Numbered from the stretch's first letter, positions 10,784-20,943 are shown. The stretch is 64,000 nt of DNA from Sophora flavescens (GCA_030762895.1 CM061069.1:24609404-24673403); one strand, 5' to 3'. Made by a program: numbers and translations. The notes: generated from the sequence alone by a model not told the origin.

Positions 10784-13030
10784 ATAGAGGCCGAGTACGA
10801 GCCGTTCAATTCATAAAGGCCAAGTTTGAGCCTGAAGGCCGAGTTCGAGCCGTTAAATTCTAAAGGCCAAGTTTGAGCATGTAGGCCGAGTTCGAGCCGA
10901 TTAAATGCTAAAGGCCAAGTTTGAGCCTATTAGCCGAGTTATTTAGGCCGAGTTCGAGTCGACTAAATTTTTTAAGGCCAAGTTTGAGCCTGAAGGCCGA
11001 GTACGAGCCATTCAATTCATAAAGGCCAAGTTTGAGCCTGTAGGCCGAGTTCGAGCCGATTAAATGCTAAAGGCCAAGTTTGAGCCTATTAGCCGAGTTA
11101 TTAAGGCCGAGTTCGAGCCATTAAATCTTTTAAGGCCAAGTTTGAGCCTGTAGGCCGAGTTCGAGCCGACTAATTTCTAAAGGCCAAGTTTGAGCCTGTA
11201 GGCCGAGTTCGAGCTGATTAAATGCTAAAGGCCAAGTTTGAGCCTATTAGCCGAGTTATTAAGGCCGAGTTCGAGCCATTAAATCTTTTAAGGCCAAGTT
11301 TGAGCCTATAGGCCGAGTTCGAGCCGATTAAACGTTTAAGGCCAAATCTGAGCCTGTAGGCCGAGTTCGAGCCGATTAAATGCTAAAGGCCAAGTTTGAG
11401 CCTATTAGCCGAGTTATTTAGGCCGAGTTCGAGCCGATTAAATTTTTTAAGGCCAAGTTTGAGCCTGAAGGCCGAGTACGAGCCATTCAATTCTCCAAGG
11501 CCAAGTTTGATCCTGAAGGACGAGTACGAGCCATTCAATTCATAAAGGCCAAGTTTGAGCCTGAAGGCCGAGTTCGAGCCGATTAATTTCTAAAGGCCAA
11601 GTTTGAGCCTGTAGGCCGAGTTCGAGCCGATTAAATGCTAAAGGCCAAGTTTGAGCCTATTAGCCGAGTTATTAAGGCCGAGTTCGAGCCATTAAATCTT
11701 TTAAGGCCAAGTTTGAGCCTGTAGGCCGAGTTCGAGCCGACTAATTTCTAAAGGCCAAGTTTGAGCCTGTAGGCCGAGTTCGAGCCGATTAAAAGCTAAA
11801 GGCCAAGTTTGAGCCTATTAGCCGAGTTATTAAGGCCGAGTTCGAGCCATTAAATCTTTTAAGGCCAAGTTTGAGCCTGAAGGCCGAGTACGAGCCATTC
11901 AATTCATAAAGGCCAAGTTTGAGCCTGTAGGCCGAGTTCGAGCCGATTAAATGCTAAAGGCCAAGTTTGAGCCTATTAGCCGAGTTATTAAGGCCGAGTT
12001 CGAGCCATTAAATCTTTTAAGGCCAAGTTTGAGCCTGTAGGCCGAGTTCGAGCCGATTAAATGCTAAAGGCCAAGTTTGAGCCTATTAGCCGAGTTATTA
12101 AGGCCGAGTTCGAGCCATTAAATCTTTTAAGGCCAAGTTTGAGCCTGAAGGCCGAGTACGAGCCATTCAATTCTCCAAGGCCAAGTTTGAGCCTGAAGGC
12201 CGAGTACGAGCCATTCAATTCATAAAGGCCAAGTTTGAGCCTGAAGGCCGAGTTCGAGCCGATTAATTTCTAAAGGCCAAGTTTGAGCCTGTAGGCCGAG
12301 TTCGAGCCGATTAAATGCTAAAGGCCAAGTTTGAGCCTCTTAGCCGAGTTATTAAGGCCGAGTTCGAGCCATTAAATCTTTTAAGGCCAAGTTTGAGCCT
12401 GTAGGCCGAGTTCGAGCCGATTAAACGTTTAAGGCCAAATCTGAGCCTGTAGGCCGAGTTCGAGCCGATTAAATGCTAAAGGCCAAGTTTGAGCCTATTA
12501 GCCGAGTTATTTAGGCCGAGTTCGAGCCGACTAAATTTTTTAAGGCCAAGTTTGAGCCTAAAGGCCGAGTACGATCCATTCAATTCTCCAAGACCATGTT
12601 TGAGCCTGAAGGCCGAGTACGAGCCATTCAATTCATAAAGGCCAAGTTTGAGCCTGAAGGCCGAGTTCGAGCCGATTAAATATTTTAAGGCCAAGTTTGA
12701 GCCTGTTGACCGAGTTCGAGCCGATTAAATGCTAGAGGCCAAGTTTGAGCCTATTAGCCGAGTTATTAAGGCCGAGTTCGAGCCATTAAATCTTTTAAGG
12801 CCAAGTTTGAGCCTGAAGGCCGAGTTCGAGCCGATTAAACGTTTAAGGTCAAATCTGAGCCTGAAGGCCGAGTTCGAGCCGTTAAATTCTAAAGGCCAAG
12901 TTTGAGCCTATTAGCCGAGTTTGAGCTATCAAATTATTAAGGCCGAGTTTGAGCCGCGAAATTGTTGAAATCAAATACGAGTAGCAATTAAAAAGAACAA
13001 AGTTCGAATTTAAAGGCCAAGTTTGAGCCA
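10784..13030 (+). repeat. ~2.2-kb higher-order tandem array inside the LTR element
   Basis: The basic unit is roughly 45-50 bp, of the form AAGGCCAAGTTTGAGCCT then GTAGGCCGAGTTCGAGCC then an AT-rich spacer. Spacer variants (GATTAAATGCT, CATTAAATCTTTT, GACTAATTTCT, CATTCAATTCAT) recur in fixed order. The GATTAAATGCT variant returns at intervals close to 158 bp, with some of about 111 or 250 bp, so there is a higher-order period of about 158 bp. The array frays at the right end (12,900-13,030). Tat/Ogre elements of plants are known to carry such arrays, which can seed satellite DNA. Open frames on the minus strand here are by-products of the repeat. Confidence 0.92.
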
Positions 13031-13934
13031 TGATTTTATTAAGGAAACCGAGTACAGTGGGTAAAGCCAAATAAGGTCGAGTTTGACTCTTGAAAAGTAC
13101 AAACAGGTGAAGATATTAAGGGAACCGAGCACAGCGCCGAAATTGAAAATAAGGGCCGCTCGGCGGGACAGTAGTCCCCCTATTAGAGCCGGGGCAAGTC
13201 TAGTCGGCCCCCATTTCCCCCAATCCAACGCCATGACTCTCTCTTAAGGGAGGATGTAGTCACTTCCCCCTGAGAAAGCTGGATGATGAGGTGCTCGGCC
13301 CGCTCAGGGAGTAGACGGCCTCTACCCCTTTCTCCACTCCCGAAGACTACTGTTCTCCCAGTTAACATCCTTCTTGAAGGATTGAATCATAAAAGGAATT
13401 CTGGATCCCATCTCCCACTTACATCCTTTTTGGCGGATGTGAAACCCAAAAAAGGATGTTAACTGGGAGAGGGGAGCGTAAACCCCTAACACTAGCATAG
13501 AACTACTCAGGTAGAAGAGAAACAAGAAACGAATTTGGCTGGTGGAAAAGAATGAGGAATGAACAGGTAAGGCAACGGAGTAGCCCTATTTATAAGCAGG
13601 GAAAGAAGAAGTATGCGTGGGAAAGGGTTTGTTGGAAAAACAAATCTCGAAACTAAGCAAAAAGCAGTAATTGCATGAACCCATTGCGGTTTCCAAAGCA
13701 TTTAATGCGTGACTGCATGCGTAAAGTGTGAAACATGTGTTTCACGTGTAACAACCACCGTACATTTTTGATATGGACGGTAGAGTACCTCGGCCTTAGC
13801 CGAAGATTTGGTTAACAGGCCGAACACAACGACAGAAAGTCAGCAGAATGATAATAGTTTTCATTAAGTAATACGAAGTTACAAGGGCACAAGCCCATTA
13901 CAAAGGATGAACAAAAAACAAAAAACTACAACAG
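13031..13934. other. Non-coding spacer of the LTR element
   Basis: Holds a perfect 19-bp inverted repeat (TCTCCCAGTTAACATCCTT at 13354-13372 and its complement at 13452-13470). The part next to 13934 reads on the minus strand like a 3' untranslated region downstream of the antisense ORF. A TATA-like word on the minus strand (CTTATAAATAGGG, near 13585-13600) is visible, but nothing shows that it is used. Confidence 0.6.
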
Positions 13935-14110
13935 CTACTCGTCCCTAGGACCCTCTTCGGCCTCGATGTGATCCCCGGGAGAGTCTTCCTCCCCTTCCCC
14001 CTCTTCATCGGGAATAATGGGAACAAGTTCCCCATTCACCACCTCCTTACTTACATCGGCTCCCGAAAGATCAACGCCAGAGGCTAGAACCTCAACTTGG
14101 GCAATGATTG
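13935..14110 (-). pseudogene. C-terminal remnant of an antisense ORF (aORF-like)
   Basis: On the minus strand an open frame ends at a TAG (13935-13937) after an acidic tail containing VPIIPDEEGEGEEDSPGDH. An extra antisense ORF between pol and the 3' LTR is a documented peculiarity of some Tat/Retand Gypsy elements, and the position and orientation fit. Only about 55-60 codons are open in this frame and there is under 300 bp between the stop and the 3' LTR, so the N-terminal body is missing. The function of such ORFs is not established. The acidic stretch alone does not identify a family. Confidence 0.5.
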
Positions 14111-14244
14111 CTTTCTCTGACAGAGAGAGAAGACTTGATTGAAATGATAGCTGGAAATGCGGATGCCTGTGCAGCCGAAGAATAATATCGGTTTCATGCT
14201 TATCAGCTCTCTCGCTTATTCAAGCTCGGAGCTGGGGGGGCTTG

Positions 14245-14690
14245 TGTACCAGCCGAGAAGGTAAGGCCGAGGACTCGTCTATATTTTGGACTGACCGAGC
14301 TTACCCCGGCTATGGGCCTTAGCCCAAGCTCCTCCAAGGCCGAGGACATATCAGCACACCGGGCCAGCCGAGGATAAGTACTCGGATTCGCCCTGCCATT
14401 GAAGTACATCTCGGTCCCTTGTGGATCAGTCATAAATGACTGATCCGAATATCACTCCGCATAATGAGGGATCTGATCCTAACATCTCTCCGTATATCTC
14501 GGAGCCTGATCCTAATATCTCTCCATTTATCTCGGAGCTTGATCCTGAAAGATCTCTATAAATAGGGGGCTTACCCCCTCATCTAGAACTACGTTTGCTT
14601 TGATTCCCATTTGGATACGTAGGAGCAGAATCTCAATTCTGTCAAGCACATTCCCCGAGTATCTCTCATCCGTGGTATTTGGACGGAACA
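14245..14690 (+). repeat. 3' LTR of the 9.1-14.7 kb element
   Basis: Same 446-bp length and ends as the 5' LTR, with scattered substitutions. TATA box at 14557-14564. Followed directly by the ATTTA target duplication. Confidence 0.9.
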
Positions 14691-14695
14691 ATTTA

Positions 14696-15996
14696 AAATA
14701 ACTATTTTTTTTTTTACAAAATCACGTTACAATTTTATTTCTGGTTCAGATCCACCCCCCAACAGCATAATCATCTATGAACCAATTTTTCGGTGTACCA
14801 TTCCTTTAACCTGCTACTCTAGTTAAACCAATTGGTCAAGGTGCCTCTTCGGAACTAAGCTTGCATAGTTCTCCTGAGCAGAGGGTGAAGTACTTAAACC
14901 AGCTTTATGTCTTTTTCTTAGACACATGCTGAATCAGAAGTCTCCACCGTGAGAAATATGAAAGAACACACACCACCAAAGTCTCCACCACCGTGCCTCT
15001 CCGACGAGGTCATCTTCCTGGTTGATGCTGGCATATCTCGTCTGAGCAGCAACATAGGGTCATGGGCTACCTCATAACGATATCCTCTTCCTCGTTAGCG
15101 TCGGCACACCACGGCACAATACAGCACCGCCTTTACCAGCTTCCATCGCCATCGTGAACTCTGTTCTCTGGTATGCCTTCATCAATGAGTAGTTGCGACA
15201 GAGGAGTTCAACCCATCAGATCATCGTGTTTTTGAATGACGAGTTGTGAACGATGTCGTTTAGGAATAAAAACTGTAAAATGTGGAAGAGGCGATCTGGC
15301 GCGTTAGATGACTTTGACGGTCTAGATTCTTTCTATTGCGTAAATACGGGATTTTCGCTACTACAGTAAATCTGAATCCCCCCCCCTCCCCACCCTCCCT
15401 AACACCACACAGTACACGGTAGTGAAAAGACCATCATGAAAAATGAATGTACTCTTTAAAATATAAAACTCAACAACTTTCAAAGAAAGAAAGAAAGTGA
15501 GCAATCTCCTCACACACACACTAAAGCTTTTCACACGACTTTGCCTAGAACTTTTACGTATAAACCAGCACATAAATATATCTTATCAATAACCAACAAC
15601 CAGAAAACAGCTAGTGAACTAGTGAGATCAAGAACAAAATAGAAGTCAAAATTCAATCTCACTTTTCACAGTAAACATTCTCTGAATTAGTTTAGGAATC
15701 CACAGTTAAGAAATAGAATCACTTTCCTAGCATAATCGACGATTAGAGAATCAATGAAAATGAATTAGCGTAGTCATCGGCTAGCACTAATTTACAGGAT
15801 TTGAGTTCTCTACATTCAAAATTTACGATATTAACTGTATTCATTCATATACACCATTAGATACATTTGAATATGCTTTAAATAAATTAAATATCAATGA
15901 TCTAATGCTGGATATGAATGAATGCAATGAATGTACTTAATTTTAAATATGCATGGAATCCAAATCACAATTTGTAGCGACAACACGAACACATTC
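14696..15996. other. Intergenic DNA, no gene seen
   Basis: About 1.3 kb without a supportable gene. It contains short T-, C- and AAAG-rich simple runs. A GC-richer part (about 14,940-15,250) could be an old gene fragment, but no frame or motif supports one. Confidence 0.5.
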
Positions 15997-16013
15997 AGAA
16001 TCTCAAGATCACT

Positions 16014-16214
16014 ACCAACGGAGGTTGGCACGAGTATTGGTGGACTTGTATCCCTTAACCAAGTGATTGGGGGTTCAAATCTCATCTTTTACGTATGGAG
16101 CAAATTTCCGCCGGAAGGTGGTTTCCTGTCTTTAGGTACCATTCACTCCCCCGCAGGGGATTAGTCCCGCTTCCGGCGGGGGATACTCTTAAACAAAGGA
16201 CCTAAAAAAAACAT
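16014..16214 (+). mobile_element. tRNA-derived SINE, plus strand
   Basis: A ~200-bp element with A-box-like TGGCACGAGTATTGG and B-box-like GGTTCAAATCTC about 45 bp later, the split RNA polymerase III promoter of tRNA-derived SINEs. It ends in an A-rich tail (CCTAAAAAAAACAT). It is flanked by a 17-bp duplication with one mismatch (15997-16013 and 16215-16231). Non-coding; mobilised by LINE machinery. Confidence 0.85.
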
Positions 16215-16328
16215 AGAATCTAAAGATCACTTCACCGAAAGCAAACACGATTTTGGCTAACCCCAAAATCTAAATCAAATAGGTACTAATATTGTTTAAC
16301 TCCTGGATTATTATTGTTGCCATTATCT

Positions 16329-16483
16329 TTTTATTGTTTTTGTTTTAAAAGCCAACATTTGTATTATGTTAGTTACTACGTTATGGGGATGGGGTGAGTG
16401 GTACGGTGAGGTTTGAACTTCTTATCTTCAAGTGAACTTGGAGACTCTTTTTATTCCTTAGCGTCATCAAGTAAGCTATGGGA
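16329..16483 (-). mobile_element. SINE-like element, minus strand
   Basis: A 155-bp insertion flanked by a perfect 20-bp duplication (16309-16328 and 16484-16503). Read on the minus strand it carries a B-box-like GTTCAAACCTC and an A-rich 3' tail, so it was probably reverse-transcribed from a tRNA-derived SINE. It ends about 160 bp upstream of the TATA box of the dirigent gene. Confidence 0.75.
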
Positions 16484-16643
16484 TATTATTGTTGCCATTA
16501 TCTAGTAGAGTTTGGATCATATGCATCGGTAATGCTTTCCTTTCGTCCCAAGTAGAAGTCTCCACGCAAAACACCACCTTATTATAACAAATCTATTTTA
16601 GCAAATCATTTCCATTTTCAAACTTCACTCCTTTGATCCACAT

Positions 16644-16650
16644 TATATAA
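16644..16650 (+). promoter_or_regulatory. TATA box of the dirigent gene
   Basis: TATATAA lies 52 bp upstream of the chosen ATG (16702), giving an expected transcription start near 16675. An in-frame ATG at 16657 falls between TATA box and expected start site, so it is unlikely to be in the mRNA. Confidence 0.65.
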
Positions 16651-16701
16651 AGGACATTGGCTAGTGATTCTCAGTGTCACCCTTCACGCTATTTCCTTGC
16701 C

Positions 16702-17295
16702 ATGGCTAATCCCTTTCCAAAATTCCTTCCCCCTTCTCTCACCTTCCTCTTCTTCGTCATCATCGCAATCTCCTTCTCTTCGCACCCCACCACCGCAAAA
16801 ACCGACCGTTTCTCTCGAACCATCTCCCCCGCCACTCTGCGACTGAAGAGACAGAAACTGAGCCACCTACACTTCTACTTCCACGATGTCATCGGCGGAC
16901 GGAACCAGACTGCAGTGAGGGTGGCGGCGGCTCCGACCGCCTCGAAGTCGCCGACGGGGTTCGGGACGGTGGTGATGATGGATGACCCCCTTACGGAGGG
17001 GCCGGAGTTGGGTTCCAAGGTAGTCGGAAGAGCGCAGGGAATCTACGCTTCCGCTTCGCAGAGCGAGTTGGGTCTCCTCATGGTGTTGAACTTCGCATTC
17101 ACTGAAGGGAAATACAACGGTAGCAACCTCAGCGTTCTCGGGCGGAACACGGTGGCGTCCGCAGTGAGAGAGATGCCGATCGTCGGTGGCAGTGAGGTGT
17201 TCCGGTTCGCTCGGGGGTATGCTCAGGCCAGGACTCATTATTTCGGTGCACTGGAAGCTGTTGTTGAGTACAATGTGTATGTGTTCCATTATTAA
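16702..17295 (+). CDS. Dirigent family protein (secreted), 197 aa
   Basis: Dirigent proteins steer phenoxy-radical coupling or related steps in lignan, lignin and, in legumes, pterocarpan synthesis; they act in the secretory pathway or cell wall. The protein starts MANPFPKFLPPSLTF with a hydrophobic signal peptide (about residues 1-30). The dirigent domain (PF03018) covers roughly residues 50-195: LHFYFHDVIGG near the N-terminus of the barrel, then GRAQGIYASASQSELGLL, NFAFTEGKYNGSNLSVLGRN, REMPIVGGS and FRFARGYAQA. The length matches the family and it is intronless, as most dirigent genes are. I chose ATG 16702 for its CCATGGCT context and because the upstream ATG would precede the expected transcription start. 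The C-terminus ends VVEYNVYVFHY and is intact. The two SINEs lie just upstream. I cannot assign a subfamily or substrate. Confidence 0.93.
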   Translation: MANPFPKFLPPSLTFLFFVIIAISFSSHPTTAKTDRFSRTISPATLRLKRQKLSHLHFYFHDVIGGRNQTAVRVAAAPTASKSPTGFGTVVMMDDPLTEGPELGSKVVGRAQGIYASASQSELGLLMVLNFAFTEGKYNGSNLSVLGRNTVASAVREMPIVGGSEVFRFARGYAQARTHYFGALEAVVEYNVYVFHY

Positions 17296-17565
17296 AACTG
17301 GGAAAATGTTTATTCAACCACTAAGAAAGGACATTGTATGCTTCTCTGCTTGGAATAATAAATGTGATCTGAATGAAGATCAAACTATATTATATTTTAA
17401 AGTTGAATAGTGGATGTATAGTAAAAGTAGTGGGTGAGATTTTGTCTTGAATAACTTAAATAACACCATCATGAAGTTTTATTAATTTTTATTTCCAATG
17501 TTCTTTTAATGGGAAATATTCCAGGGATGTCATACTCATCGGTGACTTTGTGACAAGCCAATTTA

Positions 17566-18608
17566 CAAAAATGCTGTTTTGACACAGTTTTTCGACACAC
17601 CTACGACGATACCATATGAACAATATATTATGTGATATTGTAGTTGTACCGTATATCACTGTAACCGATCCTTTTTTTAAAAATTTTTTTAAATAAATTT
17701 TTTGATTAAATATGTGTAAATATCTGGTGAATCGGGTATAAATATCTGGTGAATTCAGTTTATTATCTGGTGAATGAGTTTTTTTGAGAAATATTTTTTT
17801 GGGTTAAGTATGTACAAATATATGGTGAATCAGGTATAAATATCCGGTGAATTCAGTTTATTATATGGTGAATAGGTTTTTTTGAGAAATAAATTTTTTG
17901 GTTAAGTATGTGCAAATATATGGTGAATCAGGTATAAATATCTGGTGAATTCAGTTCATTATTTGGTGAATGTGTTTTTTTTATAAATAATTTTTTTGGT
18001 TAAGTATGTGTAAATATCCGGTGAATGGGTTTTTTCGATAAATAAATTTTTTGGTTAAGTATGTGCAAATATCTGGTGAATCATGTACAAATATATGGTG
18101 AATTCAGTTCATTATATGGTGAATGAGTTTCTTTGAGAAATAATTTTTTTGGTTAAGTATGTGCAAATATCTGGTGAATCGGGTCTAAATATCTGGTGAA
18201 TTCAGTTCATTATCTGGTGAATAGTTTTTTGATAAATAAATTTTTTGGTTAAGTATGTGCAAATATATGGTGAATCAGGTATAAATATCTGGTGAATTCA
18301 GATCATTATTTGGTGAATGTGTTTTTTTTATAAATAAATTTTTTGGTTAGGTATATGTAAATATCTGAGTTTTTTGATAAATAATTTTTTTGGTTAAGTA
18401 TGTGCAAATATCAGATGAATCATGTACAAATATTTGGTGAATTCAATTCATTATCTGGTGAATGGTTTTTTTTAAAAATAAAATTTTTATTTTTTTAAAA
18501 AGGTCAAAATTAAAAAAAAAAAATCGATGCTACAATAATGCTACAGTAACATGAGTGTAGCATGACGTAGTATTTGTGTCTAAAAACCGTGTACAATTAG
18601 CACGGCTC
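17566..18608. mobile_element. Mutator-like non-autonomous element with minisatellite core
   Basis: A 1,043-bp element flanked by the 9-bp duplication GCCAATTTA (17557-17565 and 18609-18617). The ends are imperfect inverted repeats sharing ACAC-GTTTTT-GACACA--TAC-ACG. Nearly all of the interior is the tandem repeat listed next. No coding capacity. It begins about 270 bp after the dirigent stop codon, so it may affect the 3' region of that gene. Confidence 0.8.
17700..18480 (+). repeat. Minisatellite, ~98-bp unit
   Basis: The unit is GGTTAAGTATGTGCAAATAT then two or three copies of CTGGTGAAT-type words and a T-rich spacer (GATAAATAAATTTTTT). Starts fall near 17803, 17901, 17999, 18053, 18153, 18248, 18347 and 18396, so spacing is about 98 bp with two half-length units of about 50 bp. 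Confidence 0.9.
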
Positions 18609-18617
18609 GCCAATTTA

Positions 18618-19505
18618 TTAAGCTACGATGTGTATATATTCCACTAACAAGATACGGAAAATATTTTTGCAAGTTGCAACCTCTAAATATGATCTCCGGT
18701 TCAATATAAAAACAAAAAAAACCCAAGATTTTTGTTCAAATATATAAGAAAATTATGTTTTTTAATGTCTCGTTTCATGACATTATTTTCAAAATATCCT
18801 TCATTTAATACAAATTCCAATGATTCATTTAATAAATATTAAAGTTTTAGATAAAAGATAATTAGATAACAAACCTAATTTTTATAAGATTCAATGAGAT
18901 TAATTAACCACATTAATATATATGTTCCATTAATTTTATACTTATAATATGGACAAGAGGGAGTACTTAATAATGAGTTTTTAACGTCACTATAAGAAAT
19001 TTGCTAGAAATCAAATAGCTATGGGATTTTAGTGATAGTTGTTAAAATCGTGACTAAAAAATATTTACCCATAAGGTGTTGTCCGAGTGGCTAGTAACTT
19101 GTGCTCTTTAATTAGTTAAAAAAATATATAATTAGATTTTTTAAGTCGAGTGAAATATCAATAATATAGTCTACTAACCCAAGTAAGTTATGAGGATATA
19201 CTACGCAGAAGAAAGAATGTTAATTCCACAATCCGTCCAAGTAATAGAAATTGTTATTTTATTTGTATTATTGTATAAATTTTTCCCACTTGTATTTCAG
19301 TTTTTTATTTAATTGGTTCATTGTTATTAATATTATAAAAATGAATTTTTCAAGTTCATGATCGAGAGATTCCTTTATTTGTTGAAGATGAACTTGAAGG
19401 CATTTATTTAGTGATTGTTGTCTTTTTGTATATATTAATTTATTTTATTTTGCGACTTTTTAAATTTTTACATATTGACTGATTTGTTAAACTTTTTTCT
19501 AGATT
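18618..19505. other. AT-rich intergenic DNA
   Basis: Strongly AT-rich with no supportable ORF. No transposon boundary identified. Confidence 0.5.
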
Positions 19506-19720
19506 GTCTAGACTTTGGAGGAATGAACCGGTGTTGCAAACATTGTGACACAATAGTTTGGTTTGAGGAGCGGTCAGGAAAGCATAAAAATGGTTCCAGA
19601 GTAGAATTTTGAATGTTGTATGATTGGAAAGATGACGTTACCAGATTTGGTCAGACCACCTACTACGCTTTGGAGTTTGATACATGGAGTAATAATGAAA
19701 ATAATTTTATTTGTGATAGT
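19506..19720 (+). pseudogene. Helitron helicase N-terminal fragment
   Basis: Plant Helitron Rep/helicase proteins have a conserved N-terminal signature: C-x2-C, then W-x-E-E-R, then CC-x2-G-K-x2-LP. Here CCKHCDTIVWFEERSGKHK is followed, after a stop and a one-frame shift, by ECCMIGKMTLPDL and a proline-rich PP--LWSL. Spacing and order fit. The Rep and helicase domains are absent, so this is a relic about 65 codons long. The Helitron ends could not be located. Confidence 0.7.
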
Positions 19721-20475
19721 AATAATAATTATTATGATAATGAAAATAATGTACAGTAAATTAAAGAAATAAACATAATGTCGATATTGTTATAATAAGG
19801 TTTTAAGTTTATATGTATTAAGAAAAAATTCAATTGTGCATGCTATTAGTTTAACGATTTTTATATTTTTTGGTAATTATATAGTGATGCATTGTTAAAA
19901 AATATTCATTCTATAAATTTTTCTACACTATCACAAAAAAAAATTAATGTACGCACAATATTATCTATATATTTTATATAATAATGTAATTTTTTTAATT
20001 AGCAATATTGTTAACATTATAAAGTTTGAAAGAAATTTATTTAATAAAAATTTTACCCATGCAACTAAAAACTAGTTTATACCCATATATCTGTGTAATT
20101 GTGTTCCATCCTTTTTTTTAAAAAAAATCGAAATCCAATTTATAGCTGTGTTTCGGGATTACGTTTTTGAAACTTAAAAATAACACTTTCAGAATTTAAT
20201 TTCCGGAATGTATTCACCAGATTCACATTCAGGGGAAAGGCCCTATGTCAACCAAAGTCAAATGAATCTTTGAACAAAATTTTCAGAAACAATCACCAAC
20301 CCAAGCACCTCGTCTGAACCGTTGCGAGTCTTATCTCCTCTCCGTCGTCGCCGCCGAAGACAAAACGGAGAAGCCACTGGAACCAAATGTTCTAGAAGAT
20401 TCCAGAGAGGTTGTGAAGCCGAAGAAGGGGGACTCATAATGCGTTATTTGCCGGGTGAATCTCATTATATTTAAT
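19721..20475. other. AT-rich intergenic DNA with a GC-richer patch
   Basis: Mostly AT-rich. Bases about 20,290-20,440 are GC-richer and read as a short open stretch rich in E and K, possibly an exon fragment, but without a recognisable domain. Confidence 0.45.
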
Positions 20476-20479
20476 TAGG

Positions 20480-20645
20480 GCTGTTTGCAGATTGAATTGG
20501 ATCGGTTTTGAGCTAAAAAGTCATTCGATCCAATGATGAAAACAACGTGCGGTTTGGATTGGATCGGTTTGCTTTCTTAAAAAAATCCGATCCGATCCAA
20601 TCCAATCAAATGCGGTTTGGATTGGATTGGATAATTCGGTTTTTG
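20480..20645 (+). mobile_element. Possible hAT-type terminal fragment
   Basis: Starts TAGGGCTGTTTGCAG and is full of GATTGGATCGGTTT / CCGATCCAATCC words in both orientations, as in hAT MITE subterminal regions. No matching right end was found. Confidence 0.35.
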
Positions 20646-20898
20646 TCATGCTTTATTTTTTTTCTTATGTCAAGTGTCCTTTCTACTTATTTAATAGTGG
20701 ACAAAGGATAAGGATAATATTCATTTTAATTTGGGAGTTTGAGAATATATAAATATTGATATTTTTTAACACGTTCTTTTATGTTAATTCTCTATATCTA
20801 CTCTCACTTATCCTATATTTTTTCCTTGAATCGGCTACAAAATAAATTGTAGCTAATTATTTTTCAAATTTACTTAATTGATTTCATATTTTTCATGT

Positions 20899-20943
20899 GT
20901 TAAGTCTCTAAAATGTCTGATGTGTATTTCCCTAAGTTTTGAT
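20899..20943 (+). repeat. Element C 5' LTR, first 45 bp
   Basis: Starts TGTTAAGTCTCTAAAATGTC, the same LTR start as element A on the opposite strand. Interrupted after 20943 by element A; the TTGAT at 20939-20943 is A's target duplication. The LTR resumes at 29117. Confidence 0.85.

Larger units (their letters stand above)
9139..14690 (+). mobile_element. Complete non-autonomous LTR retrotransposon carrying a LINE ORF1 fragment and a tandem array
   Basis: The element is 5,552 bp with two 446-bp LTRs (9139-9584 and 14245-14690) that are nearly identical by eye, and a perfect 5-bp target duplication ATTTA (9134-9138 and 14691-14695). The primer-binding site TGGCGCCGTCTGTGGGAA lies at 9587-9604; a G-rich polypurine tract (GCTGGGGGGGC, 14232-14242) precedes the 3' LTR. 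That primer site and the antisense ORF remnant point to the Tat/Retand branch of Ty3/Gypsy. No protease, reverse transcriptase or integrase is present. In order it holds a short leader, a decayed LINE ORF1, a 2.2-kb tandem array, a spacer with a 19-bp inverted repeat, and the antisense ORF tail. It must have been mobilised in trans. Confidence 0.93.

Noticed and set aside
12476..12694. Minus-strand ORF in the tandem array
   Set aside because: It only translates the repeat unit (AFRLKLGL-like words) and has no independent support.
16657..16701. Longer dirigent start at the first in-frame ATG
   Set aside because: Only 7 bp after the TATA box and upstream of the expected transcription start; the next ATG begins directly at the signal peptide.
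16867..17289. 140-codon minus-strand ORF opposite the dirigent gene
   Set aside because: It is antisense to a conserved domain and its composition mirrors that gene.
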